The notes beneath the pieces are model-generated. The model was given only the letters and a program-made list of their open reading frames with translations, ran no database searches and was not told where the DNA came from. A DNA stretch of 64,000 nucleotides from Mesostigma viride (lineage: Eukaryota; Streptophyta; Mesostigmatophyceae; Mesostigmatales; Mesostigmataceae). Below are positions 47,909 to 59,449 of the stretch, piece after piece (the stretch's first letter is position 1; each line of letters opens with the position of its first letter). Position numbers and translations under genes: made by a program. The stretch spans positions 1,291,538 through 1,355,537 of the forward strand of contig RPFO01000127.1 in the NCBI GenBank assembly GCA_009746045.1, given 5' to 3'.

Positions 47909-48598
47909 TCACAGGCTATACCAATCCCCATTCACGCCATCCTTGCCCTTGGTCCCAAACAAGGGAAACTGCTCCACCATGTGAACCAAGTCTGGCCAGT
48001 TCCTGCTGACCTGCAGCACCATGCACGTCTCAGCAGCCCCTGCTGCCATCTGGGCAACATAACGCAGGCATGTCCCTGGGTAGGAGAGAAGCACCACAGA
48101 CTGGCTCTCAGGATCCATCACCCAAGTAGAAGATGTCTTGTGCCTGCTCACCCATGACCTGTACGCCCACCAGAACTGGAGAAAGGTCTTGACCACTGAC
48201 CACTTAGCACCTATCAAAGGCACCAACACCCTCAATGGGGTCAGACGAACCTTGAGCTCCATGGTGTACTTAGGCAACCCTGGGCTGCAGAAAAGGTTGG
48301 ATGTCTCCAAAGGGAAGCACCCCTTGACCGAGCTGGAAGAAGAAGAAACCAAGTCAAAGTCTCCCTGCTGAACTGAAAACTCCAACAACTCCATGTAGGA
48401 GGCCTCACCCATGCTCACTGGCTTGAACTGCATGAAGGCTCCTTTCAAAGCCTCAGGCAAGGTGGTCAACATATCCTGCACCTCTGCAGGTCTCATGTCA
48501 ATCTCAGGTCCTGGAGTCAAGGCAAACATCCTGTGCAACAGGTGGCCCACAAAAGGAGAGCCAATCTCATACAGACGTGCATGCAGGACATGAACCAC
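47909..48598 (-). CDS. Unknown frame of 229 residues at the 3' end of the LTR element
   Basis: This is the longest open frame in the LTR element. The product begins MVHVLHARLYEIGSPFVGHLLHRMF and has no motif I recognise. It lies downstream of the RT/RNase H remnant and upstream of the polypurine tract, where Ty3 elements have the integrase C-terminus or an extra gene. It has no clear membrane segment. The length and even amino acid use suggest it may have been coding recently. Confidence 0.45.
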   Translation of the reverse strand: MVHVLHARLYEIGSPFVGHLLHRMFALTPGPEIDMRPAEVQDMLTTLPEALKGAFMQFKPVSMGEASYMELLEFSVQQGDFDLVSSSSSSVKGCFPLETSNLFCSPGLPKYTMELKVRLTPLRVLVPLIGAKWSVVKTFLQFWWAYRSWVSRHKTSSTWVMDPESQSVVLLSYPGTCLRYVAQMAAGAAETCMVLQVSRNWPDLVHMVEQFPLFGTKGKDGVNGDWYSL

Positions 48599-49246
48599 GT
48601 GTCTTAATCATACCAGGAATCAAGCCCTAGGTGAACCACTCCATATGTCGAGGGTACAACACAGAAGTCACTCTCCATGTGCCATCCAAGCTCAAATCCC
48701 CTCAACCATCCTCAGAAACTGGTCACCAAAATCTGGATGTCATCTCAGCTTAGTCCAACCAAACTCCCACCAGAGTCCATCCCACTCAACTCAGATCCCC
48801 GTCGGATTCAATGAGTCCACATGAATCCAAGAAGGAGTAAACAGGATCAAGGCACCTAAGCCAAACAAGGCGAGGCCACTCCATGTTCTGGGACACCACC
48901 CTCCCTCAGCTAGAGTCCACGGGTGAAAGACAAGCCTGACATTCCCAGGGATAACGGGTCATCCACAGGGATCCATGCCACGAAATACTGACAACTCTCA
49001 CTGCTTGATCAGGGCAGGAAGCAGAGTGTCATGTAGCAAGGCTAACCCTCTATACAGCCAACCCCCCATAACTAACTGGGCTGCCAGGGTCCAAGGCTCA
49101 TCAAAGCTAGTCACCACAGCACACCCAAAGATTCCAGCCCTTCTCAAGGGAAGAGGTAGTCAGGGACAGATGCTGTATCACCACAACAGAGTGGCAGGTA
49201 ACCGAGCCATAATAAATCCCCAATCCATCCCAACTGGGGACCTCCC

Positions 49247-49606
49247 TCAGATCACCAACAGGTCATAGCAGGCTGGATGGATTCCAAGAATGCTCAATCC
49301 TAACACAGGGGCTGGCGTGAGCTTCTGCTGCAGCAAGTCCAAGGCCTGCTGACACCCGTCAGTCCACGCAAACTGGAACGAGGAAACGTCAACAGCGCCC
49401 CAGGTGGAAGTGCAGTCACCAAGAGGCAGGAGCAATCCAGCAGGAAGACGTTGCCAACAGGGTCGCCTCAGGAAGAGCAAGGGTATCTCAGAAGTACACC
49501 CATGATGAAGAGAGGCCGTGGACAGGGTTGTCACCAGTGGGTACCCGTCAGCAGGTTGGGGTGGTGCCACAAAGCACAGCCAAAATAGCCCACCGATGGC
49601 CAGCAA
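49247..49606 (-). pseudogene. Remnant of Ty3/Gypsy RT-RNase H junction
   Basis: The frame contains FQFAWTDGCQQALDLLQQKL followed by TPAPVLGL. This matches the F-x-W-x3-C-x2-AF-x2-L-K-x2-L-x3-PVL signature at the end of Ty3 reverse transcriptase. The catalytic YxDD region upstream and the RNase H core downstream are not open. The gene is dead in this copy. Confidence 0.7.
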
Positions 49607-49609
49607 AAT

Positions 49610-51970
49610 CAGGATACCACATAGTCAGGGATCTATGAGGTGAGCCCGACAGGATGAACTGAAATCCCAGGGTGAATCCACGCTATGATCCTCACAGATC
49701 TCCTCCCCACCAGAACAAATTCCCCCCCTCCAGCCGCACCCAAGGAGTGAGAGTGAGGTAAAGCCACATCTCCTTAGTAGCTAGTACACTCAAACCCATA
49801 GCCAGTGGCCTATGATAATCACAAGGCACACTATTTCTCCATAAGATGCCTGGGAAAACCATCCACAGCCTTGAGAGGGATAGCAGAAGATCAGTAATGC
49901 CTCACCAGCATTATGAACGGTATGCCCCAACTTGTAAATCGTAGCACACGCTACCTCCATGCAAGGGTTAGATGCAGCCCAATCCCCTGCACGCCCGGCT
50001 TCCCACACAAATCCCCCTCAGCATAACTGGTAAACTGGAGACTACCAGCATGCCTAATAATTCCACCCCTCTGCGTAGAATAAGCTGTAATAATCCTGGT
50101 ATCAGCTTCCCAAGATTGACAGCATGACCTAGCAGGAAGAAACGCCATGGATACGCATGAAGACAGAGGCCCAGCCAACCAGAGAAGGGTGGGGGAGGCA
50201 AGTCTCTCAGCCCACTAAACCACTGGTGGCCTGCAGGGTCGCTCTATTAAGACGTCCTATGCACCTCATGACCAGAGATGGGGTGGGAACTACAGCAAAG
50301 TGTCCAAGACAGAGTTGCATACAAGGCAGCTTGAGAGCAGACTGAAAGCAATCACCAATCAGCCAACTGATGTGCCCAAGCTTGGCAGGGCCCCAGCAAC
50401 AACATCACTCCCCGCAACCATCCAGGTGGCACTACCATGCAAGGTAATGTGGGCATTAGGATCGAAGGAGCCCAAGACAAGGTTGCACAAGTAGGGCAGC
50501 GTAAGGGTATGCTGGATGAGGCCATCAGTCATCAAACAGATACCCCTCAGCTTGGCAGGGCCCTAGCAAGTAAACTGAACCATGTCCCCCTAGTCAAAGC
50601 ATGGAAAGTAGTATCCATGTCCGTGGACCACGTAGACTGCCAAATGGTATTAATGTCAGTGTACCACGGATACTGATGCACATGAGGCAGGTTGTAAGGG
50701 TGGTAGAGGGCTGAATGGGTCCCCCGACTAACCCACACCTCTAAGCTCATGTGAGCCCCTGCCCATCACCAAGTAGTCCAACTCCTCAATTAAGAGTCAA
50801 CGGAGTGGGCACCATTGTCATCACTGTCATGCCAAAGATTCCAGCCGGCCCCACAGTTGTAGCTCCGTTGATCCCGCCCATCATCCAACCCAAAGGACAT
50901 CCTACCCATGCAAACATGATGCCAGACCCCCCGTGCAAGCAGTCCCATTCATACAACCATCATGATGTGCAAGCAATCAGCTCAAGGGCGGATGGTGTAC
51001 TATCAAGACAACAAGCCATCCTGGCACCATGCAAGCAAGGATAGGTCCATAGCAGGGCAAAGCAAGGGTAGGAGGTTACTCATCTGCACAAGGCTGGCTT
51101 GATGTCCACCAGCAGGCAGGACCCAGCACTGCGTCAGGAGCAGGCACCAGCATTACAGATACTCGTCACTTGGGCGTCCCCAAGTCACCAGAGTCGCCAG
51201 CGGCCACCATGCAGTGCTTGCAGTCGCCACCACGAGTGCTCTCAGGCCCCACCATGAGTGCTGGTAGTCGCCACCAGGAGTGCTGGCACTCGTCACCATG
51301 AGTGCTTGCAGTTGCCACCAACAGCACTAGTCCACTACCAGGGTACTCTCCAACGTAGCCTCCATGCACCATGCCCGCCATAGACATGTTCCCAATCCCC
51401 CACTGGCCCCAAGCCCCCAATAGGCTACTGCCACCACGCCCAATCAGCGTTGGACCACCCCCACATGTGGGTATCCAACACAGCTGTTGCCTGACTGGAC
51501 AACCAAGACTAGCTGCTTGCGCCGATCACGCTATGGGGAAGTGACTAAGCTGCTTTAAGGAGGCCTGGGACGGACACCAATGAGCCTGGCTCCAGAAGCT
51601 GCTTGGAAGAAGGACCACATGCTGTCAACTGCCCGGACTAAACGTCAATCAGGCTGCAGGAAGGAGCCAGCACTCTTCACTATGGCACTCATAAAAACTG
51701 CCTAGTAGGCAAGCCACAGACTGCCAACCTATTAAGAGAGCAGACTCGAACAGGGCTACTACCAAGTGCCAGGTAGCCAGAACTCCTAAGCCGGAGGAGC
51801 ACAAGGGCCTGAGGTGGTCTAACAGCCAGCAGAATTGCCCAAAAGTCGAAAAAATGGGCCTAAAAATGCCTTGACCAGTGTCAAAAATTCTGATCTGAGA
51901 ACTATATCAGATATATTCACAGATAAGAACTATGACAGCAGCCCTGGTGTCCATACTTGCTGTCCTAGTG
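49610..51970. other. Decayed interior of the LTR element
   Basis: Only short frames. Local repeats occur: CACTGGCA-type and GTCGCCACCA.GAGTGCT units at 51190-51330, and CCCAAGCTTGGCAGGGCCC.AGCAA at 50376 and 50547. The pol N-terminal domains are expected here but not readable. Confidence 0.45.
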
Positions 51971-51978
51971 CACCTCCT

Positions 51979-53594
51979 CAGAGTGCAATCGTACGTTATA
52001 CGCGTTATACGGTCACGGTGGAGTATAATGTATAATACGGTATAATACGGTATAATACGGTATAATACGGTATTATACGTTTTCGTACGGACACACTCAG
52101 AATACTCTGATTTTACACATTTTAAGACACCCACCATCAATCCACATGTTTTTAACACTGTTTTGGACATAATCCAAGGTTGCCCTACCCTCGGCTATAC
52201 TCTATACGGTGGATATTGTGGACACGATCGATATATTGCATGTAATACTGAGAATGTAAACGTGCGCATGCATAATTGTGTGCATGTGTATAACTGTATA
52301 TATGTGGCTTTATATTGGTTATGTTTACTTGGGTGCCTTCACTTTGATGCAAGTAATTATATATGGTAAAAAGGCCAGCAATAACTAGGGGACCGTGCAG
52401 TGGGCCAGCAAGGGGCCAACATGTTAAACATGGCTAAACAGGTGGGGATGTGATAATAAGTAACTCACATATTCTCACCTTCCATACAACAACCTTGTTT
52501 TCCAGCAGGCTGAAGAGCATGACAGGCGTCTATGAGCTCGCCAGCTCCTTGCAACGGTGATGCCGCTCCCAGGCAGCTAGGGTCCTTGACTACGCAATAT
52601 AGAATGTCTACCGTGTGAAAACCTCCATACAGGAAGCGTAGCAAAGCCAGATAACTGCCCGATCAATTCTGGGTAGCTTTAGGAAGCATGGCATACGCAG
52701 CGTAAGGAAAACCATTGAAAGCTGCGGAAAATCTGATAGCACAACTGCAACAAGTGGAGAACAAAATAGCAAGAAAAACCCAGAAACGGCGCAAAAAGTT
52801 TCATGCCAGGTTCATTAAGAGCGCAAACAGACTGGGCGGTGACATGCGGCAAATCAACGTACCACGGCCGGCATTATTTCCTACCCAGGCGCGCAAGAAA
52901 AGCCAGCCAGCCATGGATGGATTAACCGCGGATCGCGCAGGCCTGAACGAAATCATTTTAGAAATGACAGGAAATGGCCGCAGATCGAAGATGCTTAGGT
53001 TATTTTCATGGTGTCCGTTACTAAACGCCTCTTGCTGCATCAAAATAACCCACGAATGTCGAGTTCTACCGTCGCAGGCACACATGCTAGATTATTCATC
53101 GCGGCCAAATTGACGTTGGATGAGACCCCCGTGCAAATCTGTACCAACAAAGGCAGCGAATTTGCAAATAGTGCAGATCTTGCTATGAAACATCATAATA
53201 GAACATCACTTTTAACCATCGGCTTAATTTTTTCGCCTGTCGCCCGCCGGATTAGCCATATTTTAACGGAACGCACGTCGCCATGGCCACCTCCGCACGG
53301 TGCGCGCACTGTGCACCACAATGTCAAAATAAGATCGCGTCGAGTTCAGACGGGTCAGTACTTATAGTAGAGATACGAAATCTGTGGCTTCAAATCGTTG
53401 CCCTGTCGTTCTGGCATCCTAGCCGCGCAAAACGTAAAAAAAACGCGGAAAACACGGCATCATACGGTATAATACGGTATTATACGTCATTATACGCTAA
53501 AACGTATTATAACGTATGAATCATACGCTCAAAGCCAGCGTATTACGTATTATACCGTATTATACCGTATTATACGGCGTATGATTGCACTCTG
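51979..53594. mobile_element. DNA transposon with 8-bp TSD and TATAATACGG subterminal repeats (1.6 kb)
   Basis: CACCTCCT lies at 51971-51978 and 53595-53602. The termini are CAGAGTGCAATC (51979-51990) and its exact reverse (53583-53594). Subterminal GTATAATACG tandem units occur at 52027-52080 and 53464-53578. The TSD length fits hAT or Zisupton/KDZ-type elements. No transposase frame was seen; the best interior frame (52715-53113) is Lys-rich and unrecognised. Confidence 0.85.
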
Positions 53595-53602
53595 CACCTC
53601 CT

Positions 53603-55055
53603 AGGCCCAACAGGGACCATCTGCCAACAAGCAGTGGTAACCATCCCGTCCTGGGAGAAGTAAATGCGTGGTCACAATGGTCTGGCGCCGGTAAGGGCCC
53701 CAACTGGCAAGTGACCCACACCCCACTTGTGAAGGGACATTGTCAAGCAAGTGGTCCACCCCCTCTGGGAACATGTGTCAAAGGACACCGTCTAGCAAGT
53801 GGGCAACCCATGCAAGAGACACCTGGCAACTCATGGGTGCACGTGTGATACCCTCTAGGGGACAACCCACTGCAGGTATCCCGATGTCCCCTGATGTGGT
53901 GGCATCTACCATGCCATACGCCTCCATGATAGCATCTGGCACCCTTTTGGCAGACCTGGGATATCCACTCCCCCGCAGAAATTTTCTCAGGGTAACTAGA
54001 CACAGCTGTCCCAGTATGATAGTGGAAACCCCGTAAATGCTGTTGTTCTGCCCTGGCATGTGTGATGCCGTCTGGAAATTACATTGCAGACATCCAGGAT
54101 GTCCACTCCCCCGCAAAAAATTGCTCAGGGTAACCAGACGTAGCTGCCACCAATCTGGACAACTCCTAGGGAGCTCGCCCTACCCATAGTACCATGATGC
54201 TAGTGGGAACAACACAAATGCCGTTGTTCTCCTCCCCACCAAAACCAAACCACCATACACGTGGGAGGAACCAAAGCTCAACCTAGAACGCCTCCACTGT
54301 CATGATGCTCAACAAGAAAAGGAAGAGTTTCCCCCACAACTGAAACAAATGTTTGGCGACGCGTGAATTAAGGACGTGCCACAGTCCTTAAACAGCAAGG
54401 GTAGGCTGCCCATGCACCGAAGAAAAGGATCCTGAAAGATTGTCAAGTGAGTGCAAAAGGAACCTTGCGTAAAAAGGCAGCCCTGAATCCCTACTGTCCG
54501 CTCATCCGGGGCCACCCTCAAAAGACACGAGGTGTAACGTGAGCCACACCGTAAAAATGTCGTCAAGGAAAAGCAGCACCGGGAAAAAAAACAACCTTAG
54601 ACGGCGACGTCGTCAGGCGGTCGCGGTGGTGGTCGTGCGTGCAGCCGCAACCCGGAAACCGGGTGATAGGTGCCGTCGGCAGCAACATTGCGTCGGCTCA
54701 GCCATAACCCGTAGCGCCATGTCAGCCTGGCCGAAAACAGAGCCTGCAGGGAAAAAAGACAGCTCCTAGCAGGATTCTGTAGCCGGACCTGCTGAGCTAC
54801 TGGCCCAACACTCCGCATTGCCCTGCTCGAAACGTAGCAACACTTGCGTAATGCCGATATATAAAGATGTTTGGAGCTAGGCAGAGACTGCGGCGTCAGC
54901 AGCCACGACAGACAGGGCGGTGGTCGGACTTCAGCACGATGCGGCCAGCCAGCCGAAAGCCCGTAAGTAAGGACGCTTGTCAATGAAATATTGCACGAAT
55001 TTAAAGAAAGGGACGGTGACTTAGTGGTGCGTTAATAATGGCTTATGCAACACCC
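53603..55055. other. Decayed 5' interior of the LTR element
   Basis: A segment of about 120 bp with ATATCCACTCCCCCGCA.AAATT.CTCAGGGTAAC.AGAC is duplicated near 53960 and 54100. No coding frame was recognised. The gag region should lie here. Confidence 0.4.
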
Positions 55056-55059
55056 TTTT

Positions 55060-55293
55060 CTAGGGAGAGGTGAAGGAGAAGAAGTTCGCCCACACCTGGT
55101 TCCGTAAGGATGAAGGTGATTGTGTAACCCGCCTCACTTCAGTCATAGAAGTACGATTGAAATTGAGTTGACGCCGTGGAGTATGAGTAGTTGTCTCAGC
55201 ACCTTCCCTAGCAATGGGTTCCAGAGATGATGACGGATCTCCCAAACCTTGATTAGTAGGGGGTAAAGGTGATTGTGTCTTCGAACTACTCAT
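55060..55293 (-). pseudogene. Possible gag N-terminus of the LTR element
   Basis: This is the first ATG frame after the primer binding site. It is 77 residues and Ser/Pro-rich (MSSSKTQSPLPPTNQGLGD...), with an end like SSLRNQVWANFFSFTSP. The position fits gag, but no capsid motif or CCHC zinc knuckle follows. Support is from position only. Confidence 0.35.
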
Positions 55294-55520
55294 ACTTCCA
55301 CATGGAGTCGCGATCGTCTGCCTAGTAGAGACAACGGTTACGGCTGACTTCTAGTGTTACAGAGCAAGACAGTCACATCAGGATGTGTCTCAGTCTGTAA
55401 CACCGTAAGTTTTCCGCAACTCTATGAATCTTCTCGGATGACAGACATCTGATCAACGTTGTACTACCCGGAAGGTTGCGACTTCAAGAGAAACACCAAA
55501 GTAGAGACCTCCGATACCAA

Positions 55521-56299
55521 TGTAACGACTAAAAATGATCATCAACATCATCCACAGTCCAATATGAAAGATCTTTTACCTGGGTTGCTTTCTTGAGTCG
55601 CAGAACTTCAAGTATCCGAGCAACGTTGAGATGGAAATTCCACAGCACGTGATTTAGGGAATCACAACCCCTTGTAGACACAAAGACAAGCTCGTGTATA
55701 GACGACCTCTGTGGAACTGAAGGACGTCTATATCCAAGGGGCTCTTATGAATGGACAACAAAGACAAGCTTTATTATACCATGGTGAATCAAAACCAACG
55801 TCCCAACAATGGCGACCCCGCGTCCTTGATATCGACGTGCTTGTCGAACTTGCTCCAACCTTAGCCTGAAGAGAACCAATCAGAATCATGGAATTCTATA
55901 CAAGATCTTCGTATCCATCCTAGTCACACAAAACAGAACAACACCACACACAGCCTGGCAGAATCTTTCCATGAGATCCTAAATCTGTCGTAAGCACTGA
56001 AGTCCCAAAGGAGCATTTAAGACTCAATAGTACCAACTAACAAACTACAACCCCACGTGGATCAGGCCACGACCAATGAGGGCTCCTATCAGTAGTACCA
56101 ACCAACAAACTACAACCCTACGTGGATCAGGCCACGACCAATGAGGGTTCCTATCAGTTGGTTGACAAAGTATCAGCTCCAAGTACCATCGTCTTAGAAA
56201 CCTCATAACTTTCTCAATACTGATCCAAAAGTCCTCGAATAAAAGCCAAACATTCACAAAACAAAGGATGTAACAACAAAGTCATTTTTGCTTGTTACA
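55521..56299 (-). repeat. LTR (5' LTR of the minus-strand element), 779 bp
   Basis: It starts TGTAACGACT and ends GCTTGTTACA on the plus strand. It is nearly identical to 46730-47514 apart from the 6-bp insertion there. Confidence 0.93.
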
Positions 56300-57648
56300 T
56301 GTGTAGCCTTGTGCATTGAAATTATGGCTGGCTTACAACGTACATGACTCCGTTGGGAGATCATGTAGCACGTATTCCCTTGTTGGATGGGTGGAGGTGG
56401 GCGAAGCCGCGAAAACCGAACTAAGCTAATTAAGGGGAGGTGGCACCCCAAAACCCTTAAAAATTGAACTAAGGTAATAACACTTGAAATTCATTTGCAC
56501 AATGCTGAAATATGATTGCGGGCACTAAATAACATCTCTTGTGAGTTGTCCATGCACTTGTTGGGGGTACTACCCCCAAGTATACGCCAATATTGCGCTA
56601 TAAATAGAAAAAGACGCTAATTAGGGCTGGGTATGCCCCAGCCAATGCACACATTTGTTGGCAACCAAAAATCAACCATTTGTAGTTCCCTGAGTGTGTA
56701 CCTTGCTGAGCTATTTACATCATGGAAATGGCAAAACCTTGAACAGTTATTAATTTTCCCGCAAAACAGGTCTTTTTTTACCGGACATTGGGAATAAACA
56801 TATCATAAACACTTCAGATAAGGCCACAAAATCAAGCGAAAATCCGGCTAACAGGGGGACAGCAGTGGTCCAAGTCCCAGGTCATTCCGACAAGTCTAGC
56901 TCAAGTTATAAGGTTTTGCGTGCTAAAACCTGAACATACGCTAAATGAGGTTTTTCTGTGTATAAGGCCACCTAGACATCATGTTTTCCATCCAAGAAGC
57001 CAAAAAACATGCCCAACTCGATCACACAACATAAGAAAAGGCTAGGCACCTCATCTGCCCTCCCCTGCCCTCAGCATGGCCAGCCTTGCCAGCGTGCGCA
57101 TAGCAACACCATCGCTAGGCATACACGCACCAAGAGAGCATACACTAAGCTCAGCCCAAGGTTACCATGTAAATTTATGCCAAGAACTCAGCAAGTATAC
57201 GTGTAAAAACCTTAGAAATACTGCCCAAGCAATAGAGGCATCTGCAGCCTGCAAACTTGGCAGCAAATCTTACATGTTGTCTGCCAAGCATTCACATCCT
57301 ATCCAGCTTGCCTTGCTGCACACATAGCAGGGAAGTCTTAATGGTTATAGCTCAAGGAAAGCAATGGAAACACCTATCTAATGCAATGCCACTCATGCAG
57401 TATGGCCAGCAAAAGAACCACTCTCACCTTCCTTTCCAATAGGGCAATTTGCTAAGAAGCTGATGCCAGCTTGTTAGCCTCTAGGCACATGCCGGATGTC
57501 GTTCTTAAACAGGCGTGTCAGATCCGGCACATAACAAAGCGTCTGAGCAAGCTCACGTCCAAAGGATTATGGAAAACAAATGTCAACACATTACCAACAA
57601 CTTGACCTCGGCGCATTTAGCATTAATTAATTAATTAATTAATTATCA

Positions 57649-57673
57649 ACATCACTCCGTTGGGAGTAGATGT
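57649..57673 (-). other. ORF1-E 3'-terminal hairpin (copy 1)
   Basis: On the minus strand: outer stem ACATC/GATGT, bulged T, inner stem ACTCC/GGAGT, loop CAAC. The fifth outer pair is C-G, where the LINE has G-C and other ORF1-E copies have A-T. Confidence 0.85.
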
Positions 57674-58066
57674 AGCACATAGCCCTGAGAAGGGGCATAT
57701 GGCTTTTAATACATTCTAGGCTACTTCATGCAAGGGTGGGAATGTAAGCTACCCCTGCTCTAGGTGCACCAGGGCACCCGCACCCTCATGGTCTATCACG
57801 CTATGCCCGGGTAAGGGGGGAGCATGCCTGTGAGGGGGAAGATCATCATGGCTATGCAAAAACTAGAGCGTGGCATCTCAGCAGAGAGCAGCTCTCTGCA
57901 TGGGCACAGCATTACTAAATAAAACTAGGCATCGTCTGGAGTGTGGCTCATCATAGGCACACATGTACATGACTAAAAAGGCTAGGCCTAAGCTGGTATA
58001 GTGCCTGTAGTAGGCGGGCATGTACAAGGCCACTGTCTAACTATTCTACACTACTGCTGTATTCCC

Positions 58067-59449
58067 CTAGGCTGGGGCTGGAGTTGCTGGGGCCGCGGTG
58101 GTCGAGGGGGTCGCTTGCCAGGGCTTGTGGCCGACGTAGATGGCCGCCCCCTTCCAGTACACCGGCTGGCCCGCCTTGGTCTGCCGGAGCTGGGTGTAGG
58201 TCGGCCATAGCTCCCGTCGCCGTTGTTGCTGGGCCAGGGTCAAGTCGTCGTCCACGGTGAAGGGAGTATTCGCGAGCCGCTTGCGGCGTCTGAGAAACGA
58301 AAGCTTGTCCGCTGGGCTATCAAAGATGAGAAGAAGCGGAGGCGCCCCTGCCTTACCCCGCGCGCGGGGGAGGCGGTGGGCGGTCAGCTTGATCTCACCA
58401 AGAAGGCCCATGCGTGCAAGGATTTTGCTCTCAAACGCACGTGCAAGCTTCTCGGAATTCTCACCTTCTTCCATGTCCAAGTTCTTGAGTATGGCGTTGA
58501 GGCTGCGCTTGGCGAGCTCGGCCTCCTCGCGGAGGTCAAGCGTCTGCCGCTGGAGCTGGGCTGCGACGGCGGAGGTGGTGGAGGTGGTATGTTGCTTAAG
58601 CATGTCCGCCCAGGTCGTGATGGGAGGAGCATCGCCGGCCGGGCCAGCCGAGGCTGGCTTGGCGGCAATGTCCTTCACTGCCTGGGCGGTGAGGCCTGCC
58701 GTGTTCTGCAAGACCTCGATAGCGATTGCATTATCCTTGAGGCGCTGGTCGATGTCGCGGAGCTGGGCGGTGATGGAGTCGGTGGAGGCGGAGGGGGGGG
58801 GGGGTGGAGGCGAGGAGGGTGGCGGTGGCGGTGGGGATGGTGGGAAGCTCAGCAGCCAGCGTGCCACCAATTGCCGCCACATCTGCGGCAAGAGGGGTCA
58901 CGTGCTGCTCGAAAGCTTCCTTGAGGAGGGTGCGGATGGTGGCTTCGGTGGGGAAGGTGGGGGGGGCGGTTTGGAAGCCCAGATCTCGGCTTCGGAGCGG
59001 CCAACAAGGGAGCAGAGGGCGAAGCGTTGGAGGTTGGGGCGACTCATGCGGGGAAGGACGGGGAGAGTCTCGGCGGGGTCGACAAGCTGGCCAGTACCAG
59101 GCCCGCGGCCGCGGTTGTGGGACGTGAGGTACACGCACAGGGCTAGAAGCGAGGCGTGATTGCCGTGAAACACGTCTTCCATGAACCGACTGGGGCTGCG
59201 TTGCCAGAAGCCGGAGCTGTTGACGTCGAAGGAGGTCTCTTCCCAGGGCGGCTCAGCAGAGCGACTGCGCTTAGGATCAGGCGATGTAGATGGCGAGGCA
59301 AGCCCGGAAGGCTGGGCGAGCACCAGTGCACGACGAGTGTCACCGTTGCCATCTGGGCCGGTGGGCGAAGCTGCAGCCGAAGCTGCAGGCGTATTTTCAT
59401 TGCCGAGCGCAGCCGCCAGGCTGCGTTGCGTCGAGAGGCGTTTGCTCAT
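58067..59449 (-). pseudogene. L1 ORF1-like protein of ORF1-E copy 1, two frameshifts
   Basis: The N-terminal frame 59449-58990 starts MSKRLSTQRSLAAALGNEN and has a conserved PNLQRFALCSLVGRS patch. A second frame gives EAFEQHVTPLAADVAA. The third (to 58067) has the coiled coil (ITAQLRDIDQRLKDNAIAI...), LREEAELAKRSLNAILKN, AHRLPRARGKAGAPP, LLLIFDSPADKLSFLRRRKRL, FTVDDDLTLAQQQRRREL and a C-terminal tail of YWKGAAIYVGHKPWQ ending in Ala/Pro. The shifts fall near 58965 and 58800, both at poly-G runs. The full protein would be about 460 residues. The order of parts matches L1 ORF1p. Confidence 0.78.

Larger units (their letters stand above)
46730..56299 (-). mobile_element. LTR retrotransposon, Ty3/Gypsy type, minus orientation (9.6 kb)
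   Basis: It is bounded by LTRs that start TGTAACGACT and end GCTTGTTACA on the plus strand. The 5-bp duplication is TGTGT (46725-46729, 56300-56304), confirmed by the uninterrupted repA copy at 22720-22724. Reading the minus strand, a primer binding site TGGTATCGGAGG follows the right LTR. It resembles the initiator Met-tRNA site TGGTATCAGAGC. A polypurine tract, GAGGGGGAGATA, precedes the left LTR. The interior (8.0 kb) is mostly non-coding or decayed. Confidence 0.92.

Noticed and set aside
46730-56299. Copia-type LTR element, suggested by the Met-tRNA-like primer site and the GAGGGGGAGA tract
   Set aside because: The only readable pol piece (FQFAWTDGCQQALDLL...PVL) has the Ty3/Gypsy RT signature; the primer site alone does not decide.
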